Shown piece by piece: positions 52,701 through 61,362 of a DNA stretch of 64,000 bases. Below the pieces are notes generated by a model, which was not told where the DNA came from, ran no database searches, and saw only the letters and a program-made list of their open reading frames with translations. The translations under genes were made by a program, and so were the position numbers. Origin of the DNA: Corythucha ciliata (taxonomy: Eukaryota; Arthropoda; Insecta; Hemiptera; Tingidae); assembly GCA_038030265.1 (NCBI GenBank), contig CM075938.1, positions 8,223,009 to 8,287,008 on the forward strand, read 5' to 3'. Numbering within the stretch: position 1 is the first letter of the stretch; every line of letters starts with the position of its first letter.

Positions 52701-54452
52701 TTGACACATTTTGTCAGAATCGTAGGTGCACGTCCAAGTAAAATTCATGTCCTCCATGCGATAATTGAGATTATAATTTTTCGCGTATAGCGTAAAACCG
52801 GCATTGCAAGGTACAGTTTGAAGAAATCCACTGTCAAAGCCTACATCAAGCGCTCCCTGTACAACGTTTATCCAGCACTGAAAAGCCCCAAAATTTCCTT
52901 CCTTTAAAAGCTTCAATTAGCTTTTTCTTCTAGTCCTTACAATGCCTATTATTGTTATGTATTTATCCGTTCCATAATGCGGTGGATCCACATGCAACGT
53001 GTATTCAATTTGAACTTCATTAATTACCCCTGGCAGTTGTCTCGATTCAAATTTAACAAATCGACTACCCTCAGAACCTTCAATTTCCTGCAAGTGTAAA
53101 TCTATTCGGGAGGAGGGAAGGGGGCGAATTGGTTAATTTTTACAAACGGCGGGCGCTTTATAGATTCACTCACGTGTCATACGGAACCATTTTATGGTGC
53201 CAATTTTAACCGGGCTACACTCGATATGAGCACGTTTCATGTTGACGTCAATAGCTACTTCTTCTCTTTTCATGTGCATCATTGCATCCGACCTTTGGTT
53301 GGTACTGTTAAAAGAAAAGGGGGAGAATTATTTAGATTCGAGAAAAATTCGACTAATATTTTTATATACGTACCAACCAGTTAGAACAGTGTCGTGGTGG
53401 CACAAAATTTCAAGATCAGAAATCGACGTGAATAGCGTATAAGTGTGTTTGAAAGACACATATTTATCATTGCTCAAAACTATTTCCATTGTGTCCACTT
53501 GTCCGACAATTTGCGTCTGACCATTGATGGTCAAATTTATTAATTTGTCAAAAGCCTTCAAATCTCGAACCGGTCGGTGAGGAATAACGGCGGTTCGAAC
53601 GTCTTCAAGCGATGGAGATTGGGTGGTCGGAATAATATAGTTCAAATATAAGAAAACAACGGGACAGTGTTTGTATACCTTGCCTGGGTAAATCATTACA
53701 CAATGCCGGATCTTCCAAATTTTTGGAACGAGAAAGCCTGTAGCGGCACTCTGCTTTCACGTTGGTCCAGTCAAAGTCAATTTCAGTCAAACTGTACTCG
53801 GTGCCGATGGTTTTAAAATTAATTTGAGCTGTGAACTCATCGCCAAAGTCTCTGATGCTGATATAAACGTGTCTAGGATTATTGCCACTCGCTCGAAGTG
53901 GATAGTATATGTAAGGTTCAGAAAGACGACCGTACTGGAAAGCGGCTTCATTATGGACAGAATTTTACATAATAATTAATTCGGGCGCCTCCATTAAAAA
54001 CAAAAGAAATCCCCCCCCCCAGCAGGGTGGAGGAAAAATAAAATAAAATAAAACATACGGTCATAAATAGAGCAGTCAGTGCCGAAATAGTTCGGTGGGC
54101 AAGAGCAGAAAAAGGAACCCATAACGGGCATGCAAGTGCCGCCGTTCCGACACCTCGGTCGTCTCGACGCCGGTGAGACTGATGAAGTCGACGACGTGCC
54201 GTCGACGACGCAGTGTGACCTCAAAGTTTGACAGTTGGCCCCGTAGAGACTGCCGGTGATTCGAAAACATTCGGAACAATTTTCGGGAACTGGATGATTT
54301 TCGTTGTCGACCCGGCAGACTCCTCCGAAGCCGCAAAAACACGACGACGGCGGCGAGGCTGACGACGACTCGCTGACTACGGTACACTCTGATGTGACGA
54401 TGAAAACTTGTAAAAGTGTATGAACGAGGAGAATCGACACGTGTGAGAACAT
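20304..54452 (-). CDS. polycystin-1-family membrane protein (EGF-REJ-GPS-PLAT-polycystin), 28-exon model
   Basis: Polycystin-1-type proteins are large ciliary or sensory membrane receptors that pair with TRPP channels. I joined 28 exons on the minus strand: 54452-54059, 53945-53679, 53602-53374, 53304-53174, 53101-52941, 52877-52685, 52626-52479, 52415-52168, 52078-51890, 42208-42087, 42022-41816, 41729-41527, 41453-41075, 40864-40721, 31074-30895, 30795-30700, 30338-30246, 30187-29960, 29899-29765, 29700-29561, 29506-29125, 22735-22644, 22565-22382, 22294-22154, 22080-21878, 21488-21313, 21253-20640, 20561-20304. All introns are GT-AG and lengths sum to one frame of about 1978 codons. The start is the only Met followed by a signal peptide. 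The least certain junctions are the 3' end of exon 16 and the 5' ends of exons 2, 22, 26 and 28. Size is close to PKDREJ/PKD1L members and far below vertebrate PKD1. The channel pore is missing. An ancient family member with unrelated repeats in its introns; identity to a specific subfamily is not resolved. Confidence 0.88.
22870..27715. repeat. degenerate tandem arrays in the exon 21-22 intron
   Basis: Two unit types. 23.5-24.7 kb has about 30-bp units (GCGAATGGTCAGTTT.GCCATTTT.AGGG). 25.4-27.7 kb has about 28-bp units (ATCGCGGGTAAAATGGAAATAACGTTA and variants). Neighbouring units differ by several bases, but the order of motifs is kept over kilobases. GC-rich inserts at 23.35-23.45 and 23.94-24.06 kb interrupt them. 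No genes. Confidence 0.8.
27716..29080. other. intron remainder, partly degenerate repeats
   Basis: 27.85-28.13 kb still shows AAATCGCGATTTGG-type repeats. 28.14-29.08 kb is unique-looking sequence with G9 and C-rich runs and no frame I can assign. Lies within the polycystin intron. Confidence 0.5.
29125..31074 (-). CDS. polycystin exons 15-21: GPS-like region, TM1, PLAT domain, TM2
   Basis: Residues about 1006-1423. Exons 15-18 end the ectodomain. A degenerate GPS-like stretch has cysteines near residues 1110-1127 but lacks a visible HL-T/S cleavage tripeptide. TM1 (about 1172-1193) ends in LLWARLEEVKDNRK, equivalent to the VWARRxDxxD that follows TM1 in polycystins. The PLAT domain (about 1205-1335) is clear: a VYTGM start, an LRLIGD strand, then HLWHDNSG followed by PNWY across a 54-bp intron. 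TM2 (about 1383-1405) follows an LLSIFYKHPR motif matching the HLWLSVFxRP of family members. PLAT binds lipid or cytosolic partners in this family. Exon 16 donor (GTTAAG at 30699) is the weakest call. Confidence 0.9.
31175..31840. repeat. degenerate repeats in the exon 14-15 intron
   Basis: Units like AAACTTGCAATTTCGCGAAT.A (31.19-31.65 kb), an inverted form of the 13.9-15.2 kb family. They are followed by G-rich unique sequence. Confidence 0.6.
31841..31925. repeat. 17-bp minisatellite, left fragment
   Basis: Copies of CTGTGGTTGGACCTTTG-type units, interrupted at 31926 by non-LTR sequence. The array resumes at 33220. Confidence 0.7.
31926..33215 (+). mobile_element. old non-LTR retrotransposon 3' remnant inserted in the minisatellite
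   Basis: GC-rich, unlike its surroundings. Frame pieces show thumb-like sequence (TPMTHPIKVGLHLDAI, SCGYLRGISGHGCG) and a decayed C-terminal zinc finger region (DSPDCPCGG). These match the C-terminal end of R1-clade ORF2 in order, but stops are frequent. It is flanked on both sides by the same 17-bp minisatellite. Confidence 0.6.
33220..33365. repeat. 17-bp minisatellite, right fragment
   Basis: About eight units of CTGTGGTTGGACCATTG/CTTTG type, the same repeat as 36340-38110. Confidence 0.8.
33770..33900. repeat. hAT-like GGTCCGG-rich module, copy 1
   Basis: Starts GGGATGAAACCGGTTCCGGT and contains repeated inverted GGTCCGG/CCGGACC motifs. A related copy is at 38334-38480. The GGGATGAAACCGG end resembles ends of non-autonomous hAT elements; transposase is absent. 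Confidence 0.5.
34400..36010. repeat. degenerate array, GCTAATTCGCGGCTAAAATTGAG type
   Basis: Roughly 28-35-bp units around CTAATTCGCGGCTAAAATTG and AGAAAAA linkers. Strongly diverged. Similar stretches lie at 42.4-44.2, 49.2-51.0 and 60.2-60.7 kb. Confidence 0.75.
36340..38110. repeat. 17-bp minisatellite array, about 100 units
   Basis: 1.77 kb of TTGGACCTTTGCTGTGG units with GAGCTTTGC, TGACCTTCGC and TAGACC variants, forming higher-order patterns near 36.7, 37.0, 37.2 and 37.7 kb. Because 17 is not a multiple of three and the unit contains no stop, long open frames on both strands here are repeat artefacts. Confidence 0.9.
38334..38625. repeat. hAT-like GGTCCGG module, copy 2, with hairpin
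   Basis: 38334-38480 repeats the module at 33770-33900. 38485-38605 adds an imperfect inverted repeat with arms CTATTCTTAGTTGTCGGG and CCCGACAACTCAGAATAG. Probably a small non-autonomous DNA element. Confidence 0.55.
38626..39240. other. unassigned intron stretch
   Basis: Short frames on both strands (for example 38772-38987 plus, 38660-38944 minus) overlap each other, have no family match I recognise and no codon-phase support from splice sites. Confidence 0.4.
39241..40120. repeat. second copy of the 2.5-2.8 kb block, with a 558-bp insertion
   Basis: 39241-39345 matches 2503-2608 and 39904-40120 matches 2609-2820. Between them, 39346-39903 is unrelated. The insertion starts TGTGACGAAC and ends near GCTCAACA, so it could be a solo LTR. 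A target duplication is not clear (CAGC versus CAAC). Confidence 0.6.
40180..40252 (-). tRNA. tRNA-Thr(GGU)-like gene, palindrome 2, left arm
   Basis: Identical anticodon loop CTGGTAA, D stem GCGC/GCGT, T stem fully paired (GCGGG/CCCGC), acceptor GTCTCCG/CGGGGAG with one mismatch. CCA is encoded next to it. Confidence 0.62.
40303..40375 (+). tRNA. tRNA-Thr(GGU)-like pseudogene, palindrome 2, right arm
   Basis: Anticodon and T arms are intact, but the 3' acceptor is TGGCGAA, leaving two mismatches and one G-U pair with ATCTCCG. Probably not a functional tRNA. Confidence 0.5.
40721..42208 (-). CDS. polycystin exons 10-14: end of REJ region and GAIN-like extracellular segment
   Basis: Residues about 654-1005. 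Exon 10 completes the REJ strand pattern and is joined across a 9.7-kb intron in the correct phase. Exons 11-12 encode a helical stretch (LAELENTIQSGDHLKTLRLL...) resembling the segment after REJ in PKD1, where paired helices begin the GAIN domain. Exons 13-14 continue as an extracellular region ending EPVEITLE before the next long intron. I read through a GTATTT...CAG possibility inside exon 12 because that intron would be only 22 bp. The exon stays open and a normal 73-bp intron (GTAAAA to ATTAG, 41526-41454) follows. No catalytic residues are expected here. Confidence 0.8.
42350..44240. repeat. degenerate arrays in the exon 9-10 intron (left of element B)
   Basis: 42.4-42.9 kb has units like CAAACTGACCATTCGTGCCC (reverse orientation of the 23.5-24.7 kb family). 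43.0-43.2 kb has AAATTGAAAGTTTTCGG units. 43.3-44.24 kb has CTAATTCGCGGCTAAAATTG units. Orientation and family change abruptly between blocks. Confidence 0.75.
44992..45555 (+). pseudogene. family B ORF1 (DUF4780-like), one in-frame stop
   Basis: Starts ATG at 44992 (MAIVPGEYPRVRLSDEEG). It has a TGA at 45112-45114, then continues VVYVTCADGEAKAWLEAHV, KPWDGANLRVG, VVWVPTDL and LVLGIGKDTLKWL, the order seen in DUF4780 ORF1 proteins. Its end overlaps the ORF2 start by about 50 bp in a different frame. Family assignment is from memory of motifs. Confidence 0.75.
45503..46290 (+). pseudogene. family B ORF2: APE endonuclease
   Basis: MLRVIQVNLQHSRVAS opening, then IQEPWIS, VDANAHHLAWGNTNTN, TFVTSRRREVLDLTLS and APSFSDHRYVI, covering all the endonuclease catalytic motifs. 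The true frame shifts near 46260 into the next segment. Confidence 0.88.
46237..47150 (+). pseudogene. family B ORF2: linker and RT N-terminal half
   Basis: Contains KVPWWNEELEGLRKASRRLF (linker), GSFSPFKAPGPDGI and ARVVFIPKPGR and YRPICLTSFALKTLEKLV (RT motifs 0-2). Frame is lost near 47145, before motif A. Confidence 0.88.
47150..49093 (+). CDS. family B ORF2: RT core, RNase H and zinc finger
   Basis: The reading frame opens near 47150; the first Met is at 47243. IFLDIEGAFEN is motif A, CPQGGGLSP is motif B and YADDIVVVI (47522) is the intact catalytic motif C. RNase H shows FTDGSKTNNGTG, FQAEVYAI, LTDSQAAI and WVPGHKGIYGNEQAD, so all catalytic residues appear present. The C-terminus has CRLCGEEDETTHHIVFEC, then TAG at 49091. 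The 3' UTR is about 85 bp before the A tail. Confidence 0.9.
   Translation, partial: QFAYQQGKSCETALHQLVARLEDTLEHKELAVGIFLDIEGAFENTSISSVIEAAGRHGICDTITRWLRVLLESRTVTATLLGESLEVAVRKGCPQGGGLSPRMRGMVANSLLVRLADNGFYVQGYADDIVVVIRGRHVGVVSDLTQSALNIVKDWCGKEGLNVNPDKTNLVAFTRKRTLGDFKEPLFYDTRLSLRREVKYLGVTLDSTLTLMRTKNACGKTWGLRPQMVLWLYTAIVRPALTYCLVVWWRKAEQVGARNTLTSVQRLACLMVTGAMHSTPTATMEILTGLPPVDIFIKGAAAMSALRHKWGGLWRGGSLNSRRTHTGILDTVRDPELGMMPDIMPKTLGERCPFSVCLGYGEGQAVKRNHKERLWFTDGSKTNNGTGAGVYGVEPEWRLSTPLGVYTSVFQAEVYAIKACAAENIRRDVQNAHIRILTDSQAAIKALTAPIVSSGLVWDCHQSLGLLAQDNKVSLEWVPGHKGIYGNEQADSLAREGSNGDFTGPVGVPPSTFRMAIAKWVNAQAAIRWQRLEGHQQSKRMVEEPCRRLTSKLLRLSRRDLRTVVGLITGFCQLRYHLHRIGVTTESPVCRLCGEEDETTHHIVFECEALAGRRLSIFGADQLEGAPTGETLAEDLLNLVRGKGILD
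49207..51040. repeat. degenerate array right of element B
   Basis: Continuation of the CTAATTCGCGGCTAAAATTGAG family that element B interrupted. The same flanking motifs are seen on both sides. Includes an A22 run near 50735. Confidence 0.75.
51041..51768. other. unassigned intron stretch
   Basis: Non-repetitive. A plus-strand frame of 144 codons (51226-51660) and a minus frame of 84 codons (51464-51210) overlap and have no recognised domain. A perfect inverted repeat ATCGATTATA/TATAATCGAT is at 51059-51090. Confidence 0.4.
51770..51866. repeat. 97-nt near-perfect hairpin just inside the intron after exon 9
   Basis: Arms 51770-51806 and 51830-51866 pair at nearly every position (five mismatches), with a 23-nt loop. 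It lies about 23 nt downstream of the exon 9 donor on the gene strand. Could be a MITE relic or an intronic small-RNA precursor. Confidence 0.7.
51890..54452 (-). CDS. polycystin exons 1-9: signal peptide, EGF-like repeats, first part of REJ region
   Basis: Residues 1 to about 653 of the model. Residues 1-24 form a hydrophobic signal peptide (MFSHVSILLVHTLLQVFIV). Two cysteine-rich EGF-like modules follow. The second has the classic CRNGGTC...FFCSCPP...GTDC pattern near residues 100-127 and ends at the first splice donor (GTATGT at 54058). Exons 2-5 encode an extracellular stretch I cannot assign. Exons 6-9 show REJ features: an aromatic-WTC core followed by a paired cysteine (FTWTCTY..DKMC), an ITCVKNC-type motif and a PPxC...DFYC block, as in the REJ module of PKD1 and sea-urchin REJ proteins. 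Introns are short (50-110 bp) with pyrimidine-rich acceptors. REJ assignment is by motif reading, not a profile search. Confidence 0.85.
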
Positions 54453-54529
54453 TTTTCTTTTTTGCCAAGTAAAAACTATGATGTGGACAATTTTTTGAGT
54501 TTAATTTATTTAGCACACATGTTTTTCTT

Positions 54530-55100
54530 AATTTTAATTAGCAACAATTATGTTAAACGATATTTTGAAGCATTTCAACCAATTCAAAGAGTGAAGCATT
54601 CGTATGCAGCTTCTTTCACGACGTTTTAATTTTTCGGGGCATCCGTGAAATTCTAGGGGAAAATGTTTCACAACCCGCAGACTGTACTGTCCCAGCAATT
54701 TTTATCTCAAATCCCCACACACCTTTGGCGGCTTGTCTCTCTCTCCCAGAGACTTTGGAGTTTGAATTTAAGAATTATTCCAAATTTTTGGCTGTTGTTT
54801 CAACTTAAAGACCATAAACTCTATTGAACAATATACAGCCGTGGTGTTTTTTAATTAATGCATTTCGGGCCCTTTACCGGTGCCTCTCATCAGCATTATC
54901 TATAATTGCATAGTTAACAAAAGCCCAATAAAATTAAATTAATAAAAAAAACCGGCTAACAAAGAAAAATACAATAAAAAACAGCTTCGATACGCACCGC
55001 TTCACCTCTAAAGCCAAACACAACGCCCAAAAATCCACTCTGGAAGCGATGCGACTTTAGTCTCCCCCCTCTCTCATCCAACAACCCTGCGACCACCACA
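54530..55100. other. upstream flank of the polycystin gene
   Basis: AT-rich, no frame or repeat recognised. The promoter should be here or just to the right. No clear TATA or initiator can be assigned. Confidence 0.4.
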
Positions 55101-55740
55101 GGGGTGGGCAAGATACTTGAGTATTTAAAATACTTTTAGTCCAGTCAACGAATGCCTAAAATAGGGGTCTAGACGGAAAGTCAAAACTTACAAAAACAAA
55201 CTGCGGTACGTTGTTTGGTGTACCTAGAGGTATGACATATTAAAAGTCCTTGCCCCTAGTGATGGCGCAAGGGGCGGAGAGGGAGGGGAAAAGGTCTCTT
55301 ATTTTGGTTTTATGGCTTTATCTCGGAAGGGGTTGATTTTTTACAGCATGTATGCGTATACAAAAGTATTGCTCACACAATTTCATACATATTTTATTCC
55401 TAGGGGTTTTTACCGTCTGTAACCGTTAGTAAGATATATGAACTCGGAACAAGTGATTTTCGAAAACAAACTTTTTTGCAACACATTTTATGGCAAAATT
55501 TTGCGGCCATCGTCTCTGATCTTAATTCCATCGAAAATAAAGTTCTGTAGAATTGAATTTCATTTAGAACTTGACGTGTACCACCAAAAGGGGAGACATA
55601 ACTCTCCAGGAGAAAAATGTGGAAAAATAAATTACTGTAGAAATACCAGTGGAGGTCTGAGATGGGGTCTAGTATGGACTCAAAAACAAGTGGCTCGGCG
55701 TACAGCTTTAGCTGATGCCTAATTACCTACTAAAAAATAC

Positions 55741-55772
55741 CGCTTTTGAGTGTACGTATGCACTCAAAAGCG
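55741..55772. repeat. perfect 12-bp inverted repeat
   Basis: CGCTTTTGAGTG and CACTCAAAAGCG around an 8-base loop TACGTATG. Inside the long inverted-repeat element. Confidence 0.7.
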
Positions 55773-56299
55773 CATACGCGCTTAGGTAGTCTAATTCATT
55801 CATTATTTTTTGGCAGAGACTCCTCTTTTTTTTTAGTAAAACTGAAATATCTCTCCTTCCAGCTGTTATTATGGTAATTTTGACGATAAATCCTGAAAGA
55901 GGACACTTTTTTTCATTGTGGAACGGTCGCATCCAACGGCACAAATCATCATAAGCCTTCTCAACGGAGGTTTAAAGTGGCGTTAAATAGCGTTCTTTAT
56001 ATTTTCGCTAAACTATCCATCGAAAATTTGGCAGAATAAGTTCATAACGGAAGGCGCCCATTTTTGCTAAACGTTCTTCAGATGGATGCGTTTAGAATCC
56101 CTCCTATTTTTTTTAAATAGGCATCCCGGATTTCGATGAAATCGTTTTGACATTGAAAAAGTTAGGCACGCCTGTTCAATTTTGCATCGTTGTTCACGCG
56201 GCTTCCGCTATACGATAGCATTGGCGGATTTAAGGGGGGCTATAGGGACTTAGCCCCCCCAGTTGGACGTATTAGCCCCCCCGAGATGTTTATTCTCAA

Positions 56300-59000
56300 G
56301 CCCCTGTTCCACAAACTGTCAAATTGACAGTTTTTAACTCCGAAAATGACAGTGTCTATAGGGCGACATTGGCATGTTTAGAGGACGAAATTTACAGTTT
56401 CCGAGATAAATATGTCCATTAATTAATTCCAGTACGAAATTTATAGTTTTGAACGACGATATTGATAGTTTCTAGTACTACTAGTAGTAGGATATTCGTT
56501 ATGTTGGAGGAAATTGAGATTCCAAGTCAAAAATGTCCAAATGACAGTTTGAAATACGACAATCACAGTTTTGAATGTTGAAATTGACAGTATCTAGGGT
56601 GAAACTGACAGTTTATATGATGAAATTAGGAGTTTTAGGACGACGTTGATAGTTTTGACAACGAAATTTACAATTTCCTGGACAAAATAGACAGTTTCAG
56701 AAAGGAATTGACTGTTTCTCGAACAAATGCAAGTTGATAGTTTCCAGGACGAAATTGAAAGTTTTGAATGATTCTTGAACGAAATTGACAGTTTGTAGGA
56801 CGATCTTGGCAGTTTTAGGACGACACTGATAGGTTTGGCGACGAAAGCGACTGTTTTGGGGACGAAATTGACTGTTTAAAAGTCGAAATTGTTAGATTTG
56901 AACATTTACTTGATAGTTTTTAGGGCGAAATTGACAGTTTTGAACGACGAAATTGATAGTTTCTAGTACTCGACTGTTTTCGGTGAAGGGACTTAGATAT
57001 CTTCAGTTTCCGGAATCCCTTGACACAGTTTCTAGGAAGACATTGGCAGATTCGAGGATGAAATTGACAGTTTGTGGGGCGAAATTGGCAGTTTTAGAAT
57101 GATATCGGTATAGTTTTGACGATGAAATTGACAGTTTTGAATGACGAAATTGACCTTCACAGGACAAAATTGACCGTGTTAGATCTGATAGTTTCAACTA
57201 GAAATGTACAGTCTCCAGGACGAAATTGACACTTTTTGAGACAACATTGACAGTCATTTATGACAAAATAGACAGTTTCTCGGGTGAAATTGACAGTTCC
57301 CTGGCCGAAATTGACAGTTTACGGGACGGAATCATTTTGAGAGTTTTAACTGTTTCAGGTGAAGGAGTCCAAAAACCCCATGTTGTGAGCCGAATGGTCC
57401 GCTACTGAATCTCGAAATCAAGTTTTGTGATCTTCTGTTATGCAGGAGGAAATTGACAGATTCCAAGTCAAGACTGTCAGTTTCTGGGGTGAAATTGGAG
57501 TTTTTTAAAGAAGAAATTATCAGTTTTAAAGACGAAATTGACAGCTCAACCGAAACTGACAGTTGCCGAGGGAGGACTTAAGAAAATCCATATGGTCGTC
57601 TGAAACCAGAATTCACGTCAGTGACTGAGTTTGCAATTTTTATTGCCTGACTAGTCGTTTTGGTGATAGTTAGGGTACCAATTGTCAGTTCAGGCATTTT
57701 TAAGACAAGAATGGTCAATTTGGCCATTATTGGAACGCGAGTGGTCGTTTTTAAGACGCAAATCTATCAGTATAGCCATTGTGGGGGAGGGGGGAGGCAT
57801 GAATTGTCAATACGACCAGCAGCCCGTTTTAGGGCTAGTCCAGTCTGTTCTACCACTTTCAAGGGGCCAATTGTCGTTGTCCCTGACGCTTTCCAAAGAG
57901 CGCGAATGACCAGTTTGACCATTTTTAGACCAAAACTTTGAAGATTGAAATTTTTAAGGCGTTTGGTTATTTCAGAGCACAAATCGTCAGTTCAGTCATT
58001 TTCAATGGCCTGATGGCCTTTTTGGCAATTTTCCCGGCGCGAGTCGTCATTTTAGGCATTTCCAGGGGACGGAACGTCCGTAAAGTCAATTTTAGGGTTT
58101 GAATGGTTAGTTTAGCAATTTATAAGGCATGAATCGCTAGATTCGCAATTTTTCGAATGGTTCCAACGAGCAAAAATTTGTTTTTGGCGCAGTGAAATCC
58201 GTGAAATTGCTTTTTTAGGTTTTAGGTTTTTAATGGCATGAATCGTCAGTTAAGCCATTTCCAAGACGCAAATTATTAGTTCTGCTATTTTTAGGGCACA
58301 AATCCTCTGCTGGTGGACAAGTCATCGTGGCTCAGTTTGTCCATTTTTGCGCTATGAATGGTAAGTTCACCATTTCACTGGCACGAATTTGCCCATTTAG
58401 CTATTTTTAGGGCGTGATTTACCAATCAAGCAATTTAATAGCCTGAGAGTCGGTAATCAGTGTCAAATAAAATCTAAAGGTTTACCCAGTCCATGAGGTG
58501 CATGTAGCTAACGTGGGTGGGGGGGGGGGGTCGGTGTGAGAACGGCCCATGCTCGGTACGCAATCGCAAGTGGTCAGCTTATCGCTTGAAGGGTGCAAAT
58601 AGCCCTGTTTGGCCATTTTTGGCCATATTGGCGATATTTTGTTTTTAAAAACAGCCAGAGCCGTGAAATTTCTCTTTAAAATGAGCCAGTACGCTCATTT
58701 ATCCTCTAAAAAGGTGTGAAATCCCGTTAAATTGGCTTGTCTTAAGGGAGCCAGCCCCATGAAATTGGTTTCTGACCTACGAAATCCGATAAATTTGGTC
58801 TCAAAAAGTGCCAAACCGGCAAATTTTGTTATTGAAGTAGCCAAAACCACGGAATTGGTTTTTGCGGTGTGTTCAATCCGTGATATTTGGACATCGAAAG
58901 TGTCTAATGAGCGGAATTGCATTCATGAAGAGTCAACCCGGTGCAAATTGGCTTTTTAGGGAGTCAATTCTGTGACATTGGCGTTTTGAGCGAGGAAAAC
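56300..59000. repeat. degenerate tandem arrays in the centre of the inverted-repeat element
   Basis: 56.3-57.6 kb: about 21-bp units GACGAAATTGACAGTTTCTAG. 57.65-58.45 kb: about 30-bp units GCGAATGGTCAGTTT.GCCATTTTTAG. 58.6-59.0 kb: AGCCA.CCGTGAAATTGG type. The 58.5-58.6 kb GC-rich block resembles 23.40-23.46 kb. Confidence 0.75.
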
Positions 59001-59824
59001 CTTTGAATTTCTGCGAGAGGTGGGGGGGATCATGAGCTCAGGGCTAAGCCCCTCTAAACATTTTACATTAAATCCGCCCCTGACGATACGATCGAGGAAA
59101 AACGTGCACGGGACCTTGAAGTGGCTTTTTTGTGGCCTTCAAATTGAGCCTAGTAGATTGATTAGTCAGCACTGATGGTTTTGGAGATATTTCAGTAAAA
59201 CGAACTAAGTGACCCTCAAATCCAAACTCCAGCTCAAGCACTGGCAACACCCGACGTGAAATTTTGGGGAAATTTTGTGCTCTTCAATTTTAGTCTGTAA
59301 CATTTTTGCGTTAAAACAATTGGTTCAAGAATTATTTCGTGAGAACGATCGAAATGAAACGTCTACCAACAGCTGCTCCTTAACCCGACGCAGAATCGTT
59401 GGGAATTTTGTGTGCTGTGTTAGGGGAAGGATATCAAACAGTGTGCACCAAACGTTTTCCTGTTCTTTTGGGTGTTTCGGCCAAATCCTAATTTAACTGT
59501 TCTATACCTACGTTTATCTTGCTAACGGTTTGAAATGGCCAAAAAACCATGGGATAAGAAATAGTTAAATTAGAGAGAATTTTGTGAGCTTTAATTTTGT
59601 ATACGCATAAATGTTTTGAAAGACCAACCCCCACTAAGATATAGGCAAAAAACCATAAATAAGGACCTTTGACCCTTCCCCCTCCCCTTTTGCGCCAACA
59701 CTAGGTTCAAGGACTTTTAGTATGTTATACAACTAGGCATCCCAAACAACGTGGCACAGTCGGTTTTTGTACGTTTTGACTTTCCACCTAGAATCATTCA
59801 TTGACTGGGCTATTTGTATTTTAA

Positions 59825-60000
59825 ATACAAAATACGTATTTTGTAATTGTATTTAAATACTTTTGGAAAAGTATTTGCGTTTCTGTATTTAAAATACATG
59901 TTTGAAAGTATTTTTGGCTTTGGATTTGAAATACATTTTCAAAAGTATTTTGTATTTCACACTCAACGAAAATACAAAAATACAAATACAAATACTTTTA
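59825..60000. repeat. ATTTAAAATAC-type short repeats
   Basis: Dense copies of GTATTTAAAATACATTTT. Repeated at 60960-61090. They resemble the subterminal part of hAT MITEs whose left end is at 55100. Confidence 0.6.
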
Positions 60001-60199
60001 ATTTCAACGTTCTTTAGTTTCCACTTCTTCGCCACCATTCACCAGTATAACCTAACTTAGTGACACCATATTTGGCACAAAACCCCGGTGTAATAACAGC
60101 CTTCGATTGACGCTTTCATTTTTCGAAAAAGTGGAGAAGGAAGGGTAGTCATGGTGGGAGGTGGAAGTTCCAAATTCCTTGTTAGCACAACTGCACAAA

Positions 60200-60690
60200 A
60201 GCGCTAAGTTATGGCTATGAGTGAAAAACTCGCAAATTCGCGGCTAAAACTGAGACGAAATCGCTATTCCGCAGTGTATGGTTACGGTGAACAAAAAATG
60301 CTAATTTGTGGTAAACATTTCGAGAATTTTACGGCTCAAATTGAGTAATTTTCAGCTCATACTGAGTAAACCGCTAGAAAAATCGCTAATTTGCAGCTAA
60401 AATTGGGGAAAACGCCAACTCGAGGAAAGTTGAAGAAACATCGCTGATTCACAGGATACCAAATCTACTTTGCTGCTAAAGTTGGGGAAAAGCGCATATT
60501 TATGTCTTTATGGCGGCGAAAAGCGCTAATTTGCTGTTAAAGGAGAATTCGCAGTTTAAACTTGGCATAAGCGCTGTTTAGCGGATAGACTGTGGAAATA
60601 GCGGTAATTTGCCTACAATATATGGAAAAGGCCATGGCTAAAATTAGGATAAGGCCTTAGAGGTTACCAATAGAGGTTTTATGCATATAG
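60200..60690. repeat. degenerate array, GCTAATTTGC.GCTAAAATTG type
   Basis: Same family as 34.4-36.0 kb and 49.2-51.0 kb. Confidence 0.65.
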
Positions 60691-61109
60691 TTAGAGACTT
60701 TTAGGGACATCTTGAAGATTTGCGCCCCGGGCCCCGATGTAGGTCCACCAGTGACCTCACCTCCTTTTCAGCTCACGATCCACCAGTGCTCGCCGGTTCG
60801 GTACTACATACTTCGTGAAAACTTGCCTACTTTTCTTTGCGCATCGCGGCGCAGTGCTATTTCGCGCTGCTACATTTTGTCAACTTGTCTATTGAAGGAC
60901 CTGATATTTTTGAATTATTTATTTTTCGTGTTTTTCGCACTATCTGCCGTCGAAATCGAATTTTTGAAAAGTATTTTAAATCGTATTTGAATTTTATTCA
61001 AAATACAATTCAAAAAGTATTTGTATTTCAGTATTTAAAATACATTTTTGAAAGTATTTTGGGCTTTGTATTTAAAATACATTTTCAGAGTTTTTTTTTT
61101 TTTTTTGTT

Positions 61110-61362
61110 CAAGTAACATCAAGTAGGAGGGAGGACCCCACCCTCTCTACTTTATTACTGGCCGGTAGGTTCAGGAACTGGAGTGTGCCCGTGGCTCCAT
61201 CGTTCTCAGACCACAGGTATGTCATCTTGGTGACCCATTGGGGGGGGGGGGGTTGGAGAGGATACGCAAGACATACTACAACCCTCGTAAGACGGATTGG
61301 GGCGGTTTCGCAGAGTAAGTAAATGGTAGGCTTAGTTTCGGGGGCGGGCTGGACCTACGAGA
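61110..61362 (+). pseudogene. family B-related ORF2: endonuclease C-terminal fragment
   Basis: Matches 46061-46310 of element B (TLSTLLLAGRFRNWSVPVAP and SFSDHRYVI motifs) at high identity. It breaks at the foldback element. The continuation in RT is found at 62338. Confidence 0.8.

Larger units (their letters stand above)
55101..59860. mobile_element. long inverted-repeat element (hAT-like end), about 4.7 kb
   Basis: Starts CAGGGGTGGGCAA (about 55100), a hAT-type terminus, then AGTATTTAAAATACTTTT. Sequence at 55130-55300 returns inverted at about 59660-59820, and the block at 56210-56285 (GCGGATTTAAGGGG...TTAGCCCC) returns inverted at about 59035-59095. A matching right terminus CCACCCCTG is not found. 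No transposase is seen, so it is non-autonomous. Confidence 0.6.
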
